A DNA stretch of 64,000 nucleotides from PoT sp049331405 (lineage in GTDB: Bacteria > Planctomycetota > Planctomycetia > Isosphaerales > Isosphaeraceae), in NCBI RefSeq assembly GCF_049331405.1, contig NZ_CP186274.1, forward strand, positions 2,480,001-2,544,000, read 5' to 3'. The notes beneath the pieces are model-generated. The model saw nothing but the letters and a program-made list of their open reading frames with translations. It searched no databases and was not told the origin of the DNA. Each line of letters opens with the position of its first letter. Within the stretch, counting starts at the first letter, position 1. Positions 57,049-64,000 of this stretch are shown piece after piece. The position numbers and the translations under genes are program-made.

Positions 57049-57729
57049 ATGCCCGAATCTCTGCTGGATAATGTGATCTGGTCCGCGCTGACGACCCGGC
57101 AAAGCTACATGGCGATCGGCGGCGCGAGGGCGAGACGCTATCCCGCCGACATCGCCCCATTCATGGCCCTGGACGCGAACGCCCCGGACGCCTTCGTCGA
57201 GATGGCGAACCTGGCCCAACCTGGCGAGACGCTCTACCTCCTGAACGCGACGCCGCCCATTCCCGGCCCCTGGGAGATCGAGCATGAAACGAGCGTGGTC
57301 CAGATGCTCTACACGCACCCCAAGCCGACCGCGGCGACCGATGCGGAAGCTGTCATCCTGGGGGCCGATGACGTCGCGGATATGCTCGAACTGACGGCCA
57401 TCGCCTTCCCGGAATTCTTCCGCCCCGGGACGATCGAGATGGGGACGTACGCGGGGATCCGCAAGGACGGCAGGCTCGTCGCCATGGCGGGCGAGCGTTT
57501 GTATCTGGACGGCTTCCGCGAAATCAGCGGGATCTGCACCCATCCCGACTACCGAGGTCGCGGCTATGCCCAGCAATTGACCTCGTTCATGATCGAAGGA
57601 ATCCTGCGTCAGGGCCTGACGCCATTCCTCCACGTCGGTGCCGAGAACTATGGGGCGAGGCGTGTCTATGAAAAGCTCGGATTCGTCGAGCGTCAAGCCT
57701 CGCCGACGCTTCGCCTCAAGCGGACCTGA
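57049..57729 (+). CDS. GNAT acetyltransferase
   Basis: A 226-residue protein whose C-terminal half is a GNAT (FR47-like) fold. The acetyl-CoA motif is ISGICTHPDYRGRGYAQQL, followed by FLHVGAENYGARRVYEKLGFV. The N-terminal half (about 100 residues) is the related non-catalytic half seen in two-domain GNATs. The substrate is unknown. It may be co-transcribed with the M14 peptidase; the ribosome-binding site is weak. Confidence 0.85.
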   Translation: MPESLLDNVIWSALTTRQSYMAIGGARARRYPADIAPFMALDANAPDAFVEMANLAQPGETLYLLNATPPIPGPWEIEHETSVVQMLYTHPKPTAATDAEAVILGADDVADMLELTAIAFPEFFRPGTIEMGTYAGIRKDGRLVAMAGERLYLDGFREISGICTHPDYRGRGYAQQLTSFMIEGILRQGLTPFLHVGAENYGARRVYEKLGFVERQASPTLRLKRT

Positions 57730-57845
57730 GAGGCGTCAGCTCGCCCAGAGAACCGGCCAATGCGTTCCCGCGTGCAGGTCTCATCTATTTATCATGGCAT
57801 GTTTTACGTGAAACGCTGAGATCGATTCGATTCACCCACATTGGC

Positions 57846-58433
57846 TCAGGACGCCATCTTGTTGGCTTCGGACGTGGGCCGGGGAGTGGAAGCTGGCAGG
57901 CTCGCCTTCGCCTCATCGTCCGAGCGGCCTTCGGTGGCCATCCCGCTGGCCGTGGGCTCTCCAGGCCGCGGGAAGGGCAAGGTCTCGACCCGAGAGGTTC
58001 CAGGACGAGTGCAACGCAGCTGGGTTCCGCTTCGCGTAGAACGCCAGGGGATCCAGGAGAGAGACCGCAACGAAGACGTGGTCGTCCCGGAGAGATGAGA
58101 CCGGGCTATCTCGTCCGATCCGCGATGCACCCTGATGCTGGTAGGGCCGAGGCCACGCACGAGCGCGGCGGGGATGGGGACGAGGACGATGAGGCCCCCC
58201 GCGGCATCGAGGATGGCGGGCGCAGACCAGGGGCCGTCGAGGCCTCGGGCGGCGGGCATCCGGGCGACGACCTCGCCCCGCGTCGGGTCGTAGGTGACGG
58301 CCACGGCGAGCATCGGGTGGTCGGGAGCCACCTTGCGAGCCTCGGCGCGAGTTCGGAAGAGGCGAGAGCGGGTCATTCTCGGGATCAATGGGGATCCGGG
58401 GGACCAGTCCGCGCACGCAACGGCATAGAGCAT
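57846..58433 (-). CDS. Doubtful hypothetical protein (195 aa)
   Basis: From the ATG at 58433 (GGAGCG 9 nt upstream) the frame gives 195 residues beginning MLYAVACADWSPGSPLIPRM. The most protein-like stretch is RLFRTRAEARKVAPDHPMLA through a Val/Ile-rich block; the end is rich in Ser, Thr and Arg. No domain is recognised. In another frame just upstream (58440-58593) a membrane-helix-like sequence (SSLIFVGGLGVGLAYMLRKG) has no continuation, so the gene may have lost its N-terminus by frameshift. Confidence 0.4.
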   Translation of the reverse strand: MLYAVACADWSPGSPLIPRMTRSRLFRTRAEARKVAPDHPMLAVAVTYDPTRGEVVARMPAARGLDGPWSAPAILDAAGGLIVLVPIPAALVRGLGPTSIRVHRGSDEIARSHLSGTTTSSLRSLSWIPWRSTRSGTQLRCTRPGTSRVETLPFPRPGEPTASGMATEGRSDDEAKASLPASTPRPTSEANKMAS

Positions 58434-58981
58434 TCCAGATCGCTCCGAGATGTCGTGGGGGGTGGGGGTCCGAATCGCGAGCCGATTTGACGTCGGGCTG
58501 ACGCTTCCCACCCTTTCGCAGCATGTATGCCAATCCAACACCAAGGCCGCCGACGAATATAAGGCTCGACGCAGACCCGCTTATTGTGGCCATATTTCCA
58601 ATAGGCCCGATCAATGGGGATCTACCAATAAAGCAGACAGTCTCTCGCTTGAGTGTGTATTTTCAACGCGTTTCATCTTGCCTAGCTGAAACAAGCCGAG
58701 GCCCATCGTGGATTGATTCAGAGAGCAAGCTCGAACGTCCATCCGGGAGAAATTTCAAGGAGTCGCTGGTCCTCTTGGACCTTTCTCCCCGGGATCGGGC
58801 CATGGCTTGTAATTCTTACCGACCCCCTTCTTAAAAAAACTGCATATGCCTTTCCTCGGAAGACCTGGGCAAGAGATTTCCCTTGGCTCGACGGCCAGCA
58901 AATGTTAAACTTTTCGAGATGAATGGTTGTCAGTCGGCCCGGTTTTGATCCGACCTGGGTCACCGAACCTGGAGACGAGCG
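58434..58981. other. Intergenic region, AT-richer, no clear gene
   Basis: About 548 bases, notably less GC-rich than the rest of the window around 58550-58950. It may hold a frameshifted N-terminus (minus strand, near 58440-58593) and the promoter of the DUF1501 gene. No repeat, tRNA or insertion sequence is seen. Confidence 0.45.
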
Positions 58982-60361
58982 ATGAACCAACGGGGACGAG
59001 ACAGGGGAACGGAAGGTCTGCTCAAGCGCCGGTCGTTCCTCCAGGTGGGGTACTCGGGGCTGCTCGGTATGAGCCTGCCGGGGGTACTGGCCGGCAAGGC
59101 GGCGGTCGCGGCCTCGCCGACGACGGGTCGGGCCAAGTCGGTCATCGTAATCCTGCTGAGCGGCGGACTCGGGCAGCATGACTCGTTCGACATGAAGCCG
59201 GAGGCCCCCGACGGGATCCGGGGCGAGTTCAAGCCCATCGACACGGCCGTCCCCGGGATCCGGTTCTGCGAGCATCTGCCCGGCCTGGCCGCCCGCTCCG
59301 ATAAGCTGGCGGTCGTGCGGTCGATGTCGCATCCCGAGGGGAACCACCTCGTCGCGGTTCACCATGTCCTGACGGGGCATCCCAGCACCCCTCGAGGCGC
59401 CAGCGACCTCGACCGCGTGGCTTCGCGCGATGACTTCCCGTGCTACTCGGCGGTCGTTGACCTCCTGAACCGCCGGCGAGACGGCATCCCCAACGGCGTG
59501 GCCCTGCCGACGCGATTGGTGGAAGGGCCGCTCACCTGGCCAGGCCAGGATGCGGGGTTCCTCGGGCCGAGGCACGACCCCTGGCAGCTCCGGCTCGACC
59601 CGAATCGCCCCGAGGCCCGCGACGACAGCCTCTCGCTCCCCGAAGGGCTCGACTCGGAACGGCTCCATCGCCGACGCCACCTGATGAGCCAGGCCGCCGT
59701 CCCGGTCCCCGGCGACGCGTTCGTGGATCAGCAGGATTCGGCCCTCGCGCTTTTGACAAGCGGGAAGGTCGGCAAGGCCCTCGACCTCGATAAAGAGGAT
59801 CCGAGGATGCTCGACCGCTATGGTCGTCACCTCTTCGGCCGATCCCTGCTCATGGCCAGGCGGCTGGTCGAGGTCGGCGTCCCGATCGTGCAGGCGGCGA
59901 TGGGGATCGTGCAGACCTGGGACACGCACGTCGCCAATTTCCCCCGGCTGAAGGACGAGCTGCTCCCGCCTCTCGACCGCGCCGTCTCGGCCTTGCTGGA
60001 CGACCTGAGCGTCCGCGGGCTCCTCGACGAGACCCTGGTCGTGATGCTGGGCGAGTTCGGCCGCACCCCGAGGATCGCCCCCTTGACCCCGGATGCCGTC
60101 CCCGGCCGAGACCACTGGCCGGCCGTCTTCCCCGCCGTGTTTGCGGGGGCGGGGGTCGTGGGAGGCCAGCTCATCGGCAAGTCGGACCGGCTCGGGGCCT
60201 ACCCGATCTCGAGGACCTTCGGCCCGCCCGACCTCGCCGCGACGATCTACCATGCCCTCGGCATCGACCCCGGCACCGAGATCCGCGACCGCCTGGGCCG
60301 ACCCCTCACGCTCTGCAAGGGGGAGCTGATGTCCCCGCTCTACACGACCGCCGCGATTTGA
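58982..60361 (+). CDS. DUF1501 protein (second copy)
   Basis: A 459-residue DUF1501 member with a Tat-like leader LKRRSFLQVGYSGLLGMSLP. Family blocks include LLSGGLGQHDSFDMKPEAPD, RSMSHPEGNH, WDTHVANFPRLKDELLPPLD and LGEFGRTP...GRDHW. GGAG lies 8 nt before the ATG. It is the paralogue of the gene at 26701, but the two lie 32 kb apart and share no flanking genes. Substrate unknown. Confidence 0.9.
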   Translation: MNQRGRDRGTEGLLKRRSFLQVGYSGLLGMSLPGVLAGKAAVAASPTTGRAKSVIVILLSGGLGQHDSFDMKPEAPDGIRGEFKPIDTAVPGIRFCEHLPGLAARSDKLAVVRSMSHPEGNHLVAVHHVLTGHPSTPRGASDLDRVASRDDFPCYSAVVDLLNRRRDGIPNGVALPTRLVEGPLTWPGQDAGFLGPRHDPWQLRLDPNRPEARDDSLSLPEGLDSERLHRRRHLMSQAAVPVPGDAFVDQQDSALALLTSGKVGKALDLDKEDPRMLDRYGRHLFGRSLLMARRLVEVGVPIVQAAMGIVQTWDTHVANFPRLKDELLPPLDRAVSALLDDLSVRGLLDETLVVMLGEFGRTPRIAPLTPDAVPGRDHWPAVFPAVFAGAGVVGGQLIGKSDRLGAYPISRTFGPPDLAATIYHALGIDPGTEIRDRLGRPLTLCKGELMSPLYTTAAI

Positions 60362-60701
60362 GCCTCGAAGACAAGTCGAGCGTCCGACGCAACGCCTCCT
60401 GCAACCGCCGGGGGCGTTGTTCGTTTCGCGTCCGGCGATTCTGTGCGCCCCCATGATGAGCGGCTTCTACAATGCGATCCTTGCGTTGCGGAGGAGATGC
60501 GTGGTCTGATCCTGGCTCCGTGCGTGCGTATCGTGCCCCCCGTCGCAAAGCCGAATGTCCCGAGGTCGGCGAGGCGCTCGCTCGGGTCCCTTTCGACCCG
60601 CCCAGGGATGGGGAAAGGGGGCTTTGGATTTTTTTCTAAGAAGCCGGCGGGTCGAGCGTTGACTGGATGTACTCGACATCGTTCCTCTCCGAGCAAGCCG
60701 C
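60362..60701. other. Intergenic region upstream of the sigma gene
   Basis: About 340 bases holding the DUF1501 terminator (60390-60427) and presumably the promoter of the sigma/anti-sigma pair. No further gene is seen. A T-run at 60628-60636 has no adjacent stem. Confidence 0.45.
60390..60427 (+). terminator. Intrinsic terminator after the second DUF1501 gene
   Basis: A 10-bp stem (CAACGCCTCC / GGGGGCGTTG, one T-G pair) and a 10-nt loop are followed by TTCGTTT, 28 nt past the stop codon. Confidence 0.65.
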
Positions 60702-61241
60702 ATGGCAAGGCTTACGAACTCCGCTGACAACGGTCCGTGGGTCTTGGCGGCCGTTTCCCGGTTCGAGGGGCCGCTGACGCTCTACGCCGCGAAGCTGCTG
60801 GGCGATGCCGAGGCTGCGCGTGACGTCGTTCAGGAGACGTTCTTGCGTCTCTGTTCCCAAGATCAGGCGACCATCGAATCCCGGCTGGCCGAATGGCTGT
60901 TCACGGTCTGCCGGAACCGGGCGTTCGATGTCTTGAGGAAGGAAAGTCGCATGACCCGGCTGAGCGACGATCAGGTCCTCCACCACACCAGCCCCGATCC
61001 TTCCCCGACCGAAGTCGTCGAACGCCGCGACTCCGCCGAGCGGGTCCTCGACCTCCTGGAAACCCTCCCCCCCAACCAGCGTGAAGTGATCCGCCTGAAG
61101 TTCCAGAACGGCTTCTCCTACCAGGAGATCAGCCGGATCAGCGGGCACAGCGTCACCAACGTCGGCTACCTGCTCCACGTCGGGCTCAAATCCCTCCGCC
61201 AACAACTGCTCGACGGCCGGCCGGCCGAAGCGACCTCGTGA
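60702..61241 (+). CDS. ECF RNA polymerase sigma factor
   Basis: A 179-residue sigma-70 family factor of the extracytoplasmic-function type. Region 2 is LYAAKLLGDAEAARDVVQETFLRL with the DNA-melting helix after it (WLFTVCRNRAFDVLRKE). Region 4 is LETLPPNQREVIRLKFQNGFSYQEIS...HSVTNVGYLLHVGLKSL. There is no C-terminal extension, unlike the sigma at 49390. Its stop codon is followed after 17 nt by the anti-sigma/VWA gene, so the pair is surely co-transcribed and likely co-regulated. The ribosome-binding site is weak. Confidence 0.93.
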   Translation: MARLTNSADNGPWVLAAVSRFEGPLTLYAAKLLGDAEAARDVVQETFLRLCSQDQATIESRLAEWLFTVCRNRAFDVLRKESRMTRLSDDQVLHHTSPDPSPTEVVERRDSAERVLDLLETLPPNQREVIRLKFQNGFSYQEISRISGHSVTNVGYLLHVGLKSLRQQLLDGRPAEATS

Positions 61242-61258
61242 ATCGAAGGAGATGCGTG

Positions 61259-64000
61259 ATGACTTTCGACGCCAGTGATCCCCGGCTGACCGCCTACGTG
61301 CTGGGCGAGCTCGCCGGAGCCGAGCAGGCGGAAGTCGAAGCGTTGCTCGCCGAAGACGGGGACGCCCGGCAGTTCGTCGACGAGATCCGGGAGACGGTCT
61401 CCCTGCTCACCGATCAGCTCAAGCGCGAGCCGAGCCCGGGCCTCTCCCCCTCGCATCGCGAGAGCATCGCCTCGGTCTTCATGCTGCCGACGGTCGAGGC
61501 CCCGAGGCCCTCGAGCCGTCGGCCGGGCCGGATCTGGAGGCCGCTCGCCATCGCCGCCAGCCTGCTCGTCGCCGGCACCGCCGCCTGGCTCGCCAGCCCC
61601 TTCGGGCGCCTCGGACGGGATGGACAGGAAGCGTCCGGCCGCGTGATGGCCAAGGCGCCCGCTCCGATTCTCGCCAATCGCGATGCAGAGCGGAAGCCCC
61701 TCGGATCCATCGAGGAGATGGCGCCCGGCATGCCCGGGCTCGCGGCCAGGGATCGCGTGACCCGCGCCGAGCCGACGCTCCTGGCCCAGGCCCCGGCCCC
61801 TTCATCGGCACCGGCGGATGCCGTCAACGAGCCGAGGGTCCTCTACGATCGGAAGCCCGAAGCCGACGCGCAGGAGCCTGTCGTCTTCGCCGAGGCCGAG
61901 AAGGGCCCCGATCGCGATGAGCTCTCGGCGCGGCTGCGGTCGAAGAGCTTGGCCGAGACCAAGCTGGTACCGCAGGAAGAGCGGCAGGCCCGCAAGACGC
62001 TGGCGATGGACACTCGCAACCTGCCGGTGGGGGGCGACAAGGTCATCCCAACTTACGACGCCAAGGAACCAGCTCCCGGGGATGGTGTTCCGAGGTCACG
62101 ACAAGCTTACGACCCCGGCTATCCGTATGCGGCGGGCCCCATGCGGGGCATGAGCGCGGGCCAGAAGTCCGAGGAACCGCAGCTCTCGGCCTCGCGTGGA
62201 GCCGGACGCGTGTCCAACATGGGAGGCATGAGCGCGGCGGCCGCGCCGGCCGTCAGGATGCGGGGAGGTGACCCCATACCTCCCCCTCCCGCGGAGGCCC
62301 CAGCACCGGCTCCGGTGGCGGCTCCCCTCTCCTCGCCCGCGATGGACAGGAGCCATTCCCCCAGCCAGTTCACCGAGATGCGCAAGGCTCCACCCGCGAA
62401 ATCGGCCCTCGCGCGATCGCAAAAGCCGGGGTCTCAGGACAAGAAGTCGTCGGAGGTTCAAGACAGGGAGGGCGAGAAGAGTTCTGGCGCCATGGCCGAC
62501 CTCCAGGACGCCGCGAACAGCTCGCAACCCGGCGACAAAGCCCCCGTGCCGACCCAGAAGCAGAAGGGTGATTCAGGGATGTCGGTCCAGAACGCCCGGG
62601 CGTTCGCCGGGGGCGAGCAACAACGAGATGGGAAGGCCGAACCCGCGCCAAACGCTCCCAGCTCGGGCTCGAAGAATCAGGCCCAGGACTATCGGCAGCT
62701 CGCCCGATTTCAGAGCGGGGAGTCGGCTGGCCAGGATGCGTCCAAGAGCCCGAAGATGTCCATGCCCAGCAACGCCCCCCAGGGGCCGCAGGGCAATACT
62801 TCGAATTTTTACAGGAAGGCGAACCCAAAAGCCGGAGAGCAGCCCATCTCCCAGAAGGAGGAGGGAGCCAGGCGTGAACTGGCGGACGAGGCCAAGCAGC
62901 AGATTCAGAACATGGGAGCGGAGGCCCTGTCCCAGCTCAACGGGGAGGCCGTCCGCAACAATCAGCAGGAGGTCTTCGCCCCGATCGTCGACAACCCGTT
63001 CGTCCCGACGGCGGCCGAGCCCCTCTCCACCTTCTCGATCGACGTCGACACGGCGAGCTACTCGAACATGCGGCGTTACTTGAGCCAGGGGCAGTTGCCC
63101 CCGCCCAACGCCGTCAGGATCGAAGAGTTGCTCAATTACTTCCCCTACAACGACCCGCCGCCGACCGGCAACGACCCATTCTCGGTCCGCGTCGAGATCG
63201 CCGGCTGCCCCTGGAATGGGGATCACCGGCTGGCCCGCATCGGCCTCCAGGGTCGGCCGATCGCCCAGGACAAGCGCCCCGCCAGCAACCTCGTGTTCCT
63301 TGTCGACGTCTCCGGTTCGATGGAGGCGGAGAACAAGCTGCCCTTGCTGAAGGCCTCCTTGCGGAAGCTTGTGGAGAACCTCGGCGAGAATGACCGCGTG
63401 GCGATCGTAAAGTACGCCGGGGAGTCGGGCCTGCACCTCCGCTCGACCTCCTGCCTGCACAAGGCCGAGATCCTCTCCTCCATCGACCAGCTCTTTGCGG
63501 GGGGCTCGACCAACGGCGGGGCGGGGATCCGACTTGCCTATCAGACGGCCAGGGCGAACTTCATCAAGGGGGGGACGAACCGGGTCATCCTCGCCACCGA
63601 CGGCGACTTCAACGTCGGCGTCACCGACGACACCGAGCTCACGACCTTGATCCAGAACGAGGCAAAGACGCAGGTCTTCCTCAGCGTCCTCGGCTTCGGC
63701 AAGGGGAACCTCAAGGACGCCAAGCTCGAGACGCTGGCGGACAAGGGGAACGGCCACTACGCCTACATCGACGACCTCGCCGAGGCCCAGAAGCAGCTCG
63801 TCGAGGAGATGGGGGCGACCCTCGTCACCATCGCCAAGGACGTCAAGATCCAGGTCGAGTTCAACCCGCTCAAGGTCGGGGCCTATCGCCTGATCGGCTA
63901 TGAGAACCGGATGCTCAACAAGGTCGACTTCAACGACGACGCCAAGGACGCCGGCGACATCGGCGCGGGGCACCACGTCACCGCCCTCTACGAGGTCGTG
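61259..64000 (+). CDS. Anti-sigma/VWA (YfbK-type) fusion protein, 3' end cut by window
   Basis: The frame is open from the ATG at 61259 (GAAGGAG 8 nt upstream) to the window edge, giving 914 residues. Residues 1-75 are a helical anti-sigma-like N-terminus (DPRLTAYVLGELAGAEQAEV) without zinc-finger Cys. One membrane helix follows at about 93-112 (PLAIAASLLVAGTAAWL). Then come about 500 residues of Pro/Ala/Met-rich low-complexity linker, VWA_N (STFSIDVDTASYSNMRR) and a VWA domain with DVSGSM at Asp683 and TDGDFNVG. DUF3520 begins near KDVKIQVEF. It is highly similar to the VWA lipoprotein at 47477. It should hold the upstream ECF factor in check and sense envelope signals. The C-terminus is missing because of the window edge. 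Confidence 0.88.
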   Translation, partial: MTFDASDPRLTAYVLGELAGAEQAEVEALLAEDGDARQFVDEIRETVSLLTDQLKREPSPGLSPSHRESIASVFMLPTVEAPRPSSRRPGRIWRPLAIAASLLVAGTAAWLASPFGRLGRDGQEASGRVMAKAPAPILANRDAERKPLGSIEEMAPGMPGLAARDRVTRAEPTLLAQAPAPSSAPADAVNEPRVLYDRKPEADAQEPVVFAEAEKGPDRDELSARLRSKSLAETKLVPQEERQARKTLAMDTRNLPVGGDKVIPTYDAKEPAPGDGVPRSRQAYDPGYPYAAGPMRGMSAGQKSEEPQLSASRGAGRVSNMGGMSAAAAPAVRMRGGDPIPPPPAEAPAPAPVAAPLSSPAMDRSHSPSQFTEMRKAPPAKSALARSQKPGSQDKKSSEVQDREGEKSSGAMADLQDAANSSQPGDKAPVPTQKQKGDSGMSVQNARAFAGGEQQRDGKAEPAPNAPSSGSKNQAQDYRQLARFQSGESAGQDASKSPKMSMPSNAPQGPQGNTSNFYRKANPKAGEQPISQKEEGARRELADEAKQQIQNMGAEALSQLNGEAVRNNQQEVFAPIVDNPFVPTAAEPLSTFSIDVDTASYSNMRRYLSQGQLPPPNAVRIEELLNYFPYNDPPPTGNDPFSVRVEIAGCPWNGDHRLARIGLQGRPIAQDKRPASNLVFLVDVSGSMEAENKLPLLKASLRKLVENLGENDRVAIVKYAGESGLHLRSTSCLHKAEILSSIDQLFAGGSTNGGAGIRLAYQTARANFIKGGTNRVILATDGDFNVGVTDDTELTTLIQNEAKTQVFLSVLGFGKGNLKDAKLETLADKGNGHYAYIDDLAEAQKQLVEEMGATLVTIAKDVKIQVEFNPLKVGAYRLIGYENRMLNKVDFNDDAKDAGDIGAGHHVTALYEVV

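Overview
The window is a GC-rich bacterial chromosome segment that looks planctomycetal, most likely from the Isosphaera/Singulisphaera/Gemmata side of the phylum. This is inferred from family content: two DUF1501 proteins with Tat-like leaders, a giant PVC-type CxxCH cytochrome with beta-propeller and HEAT-like parts, an ECF sigma factor with the planctomycete-style C-terminal extension, two VWA/YfbK-type proteins, DUF11 surface-type proteins and a monooxygenase-like copper protein. I see no rRNA, tRNA, CRISPR array, transposase or phage genes. It reads as ordinary chromosome with short, mostly single-gene transcription units and several good intrinsic terminators.

Layout. 1-7.1 kb: a small ORF with its own terminator, miaA, a DUF11 repeat protein and a YyaL-type thioredoxin-domain protein. 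7.1-14.5 kb, minus strand: a copper/silver-type efflux locus read as Cys-rich secreted protein, CusB-like adaptor, CusA-like RND pump, and after a 19-bp inverted repeat a Gly/Met-rich secreted protein. 15-22.3 kb: LysR regulator, gltB, gltD. 22.3-28.2 kb: a PPC decarboxylase, a small protein with a structured leader, an Mrr-like nuclease, ispD, an amidohydrolase and a DUF1501 protein. 28.3-36.9 kb: two related secreted proteins, a LolA-like protein, a HhH DNA glycosylase, rpsT, a TPR protein and an SMP-30 protein. 37-46.3 kb: a ParB-like protein, an RmlD-like reductase, a copper monooxygenase-like protein, an amidase with a small Tat protein, an APC permease and a GCPII-like M28 peptidase. 46.8-64 kb: a hypothetical protein, a VWA lipoprotein, an ECF sigma factor fused to a membrane segment and a thioredoxin domain, a PVC cytochrome, an M14 peptidase, a GNAT, a doubtful hypothetical, a second DUF1501 protein, an ECF sigma factor, and an anti-sigma/VWA fusion cut by the window end.

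How the genes work together. gltB/gltD form glutamate synthase, probably controlled by the LysR gene just upstream. The Cus-type locus should extrude Cu(I)/Ag(I) from the periplasm, but no outer-membrane channel gene is present. Two separate places pair a VWA/YfbK-domain protein with an ECF sigma factor, which suggests envelope signalling modules. The most unusual items are the one-protein ECF sigma/membrane/thioredoxin chain, the Cus pump with a roughly 250-residue insertion and a Met-rich loop, the sigma plus anti-sigma-VWA pair, and a small gene whose leader carries a duplicated ribosome-binding motif able to form alternative hairpins.
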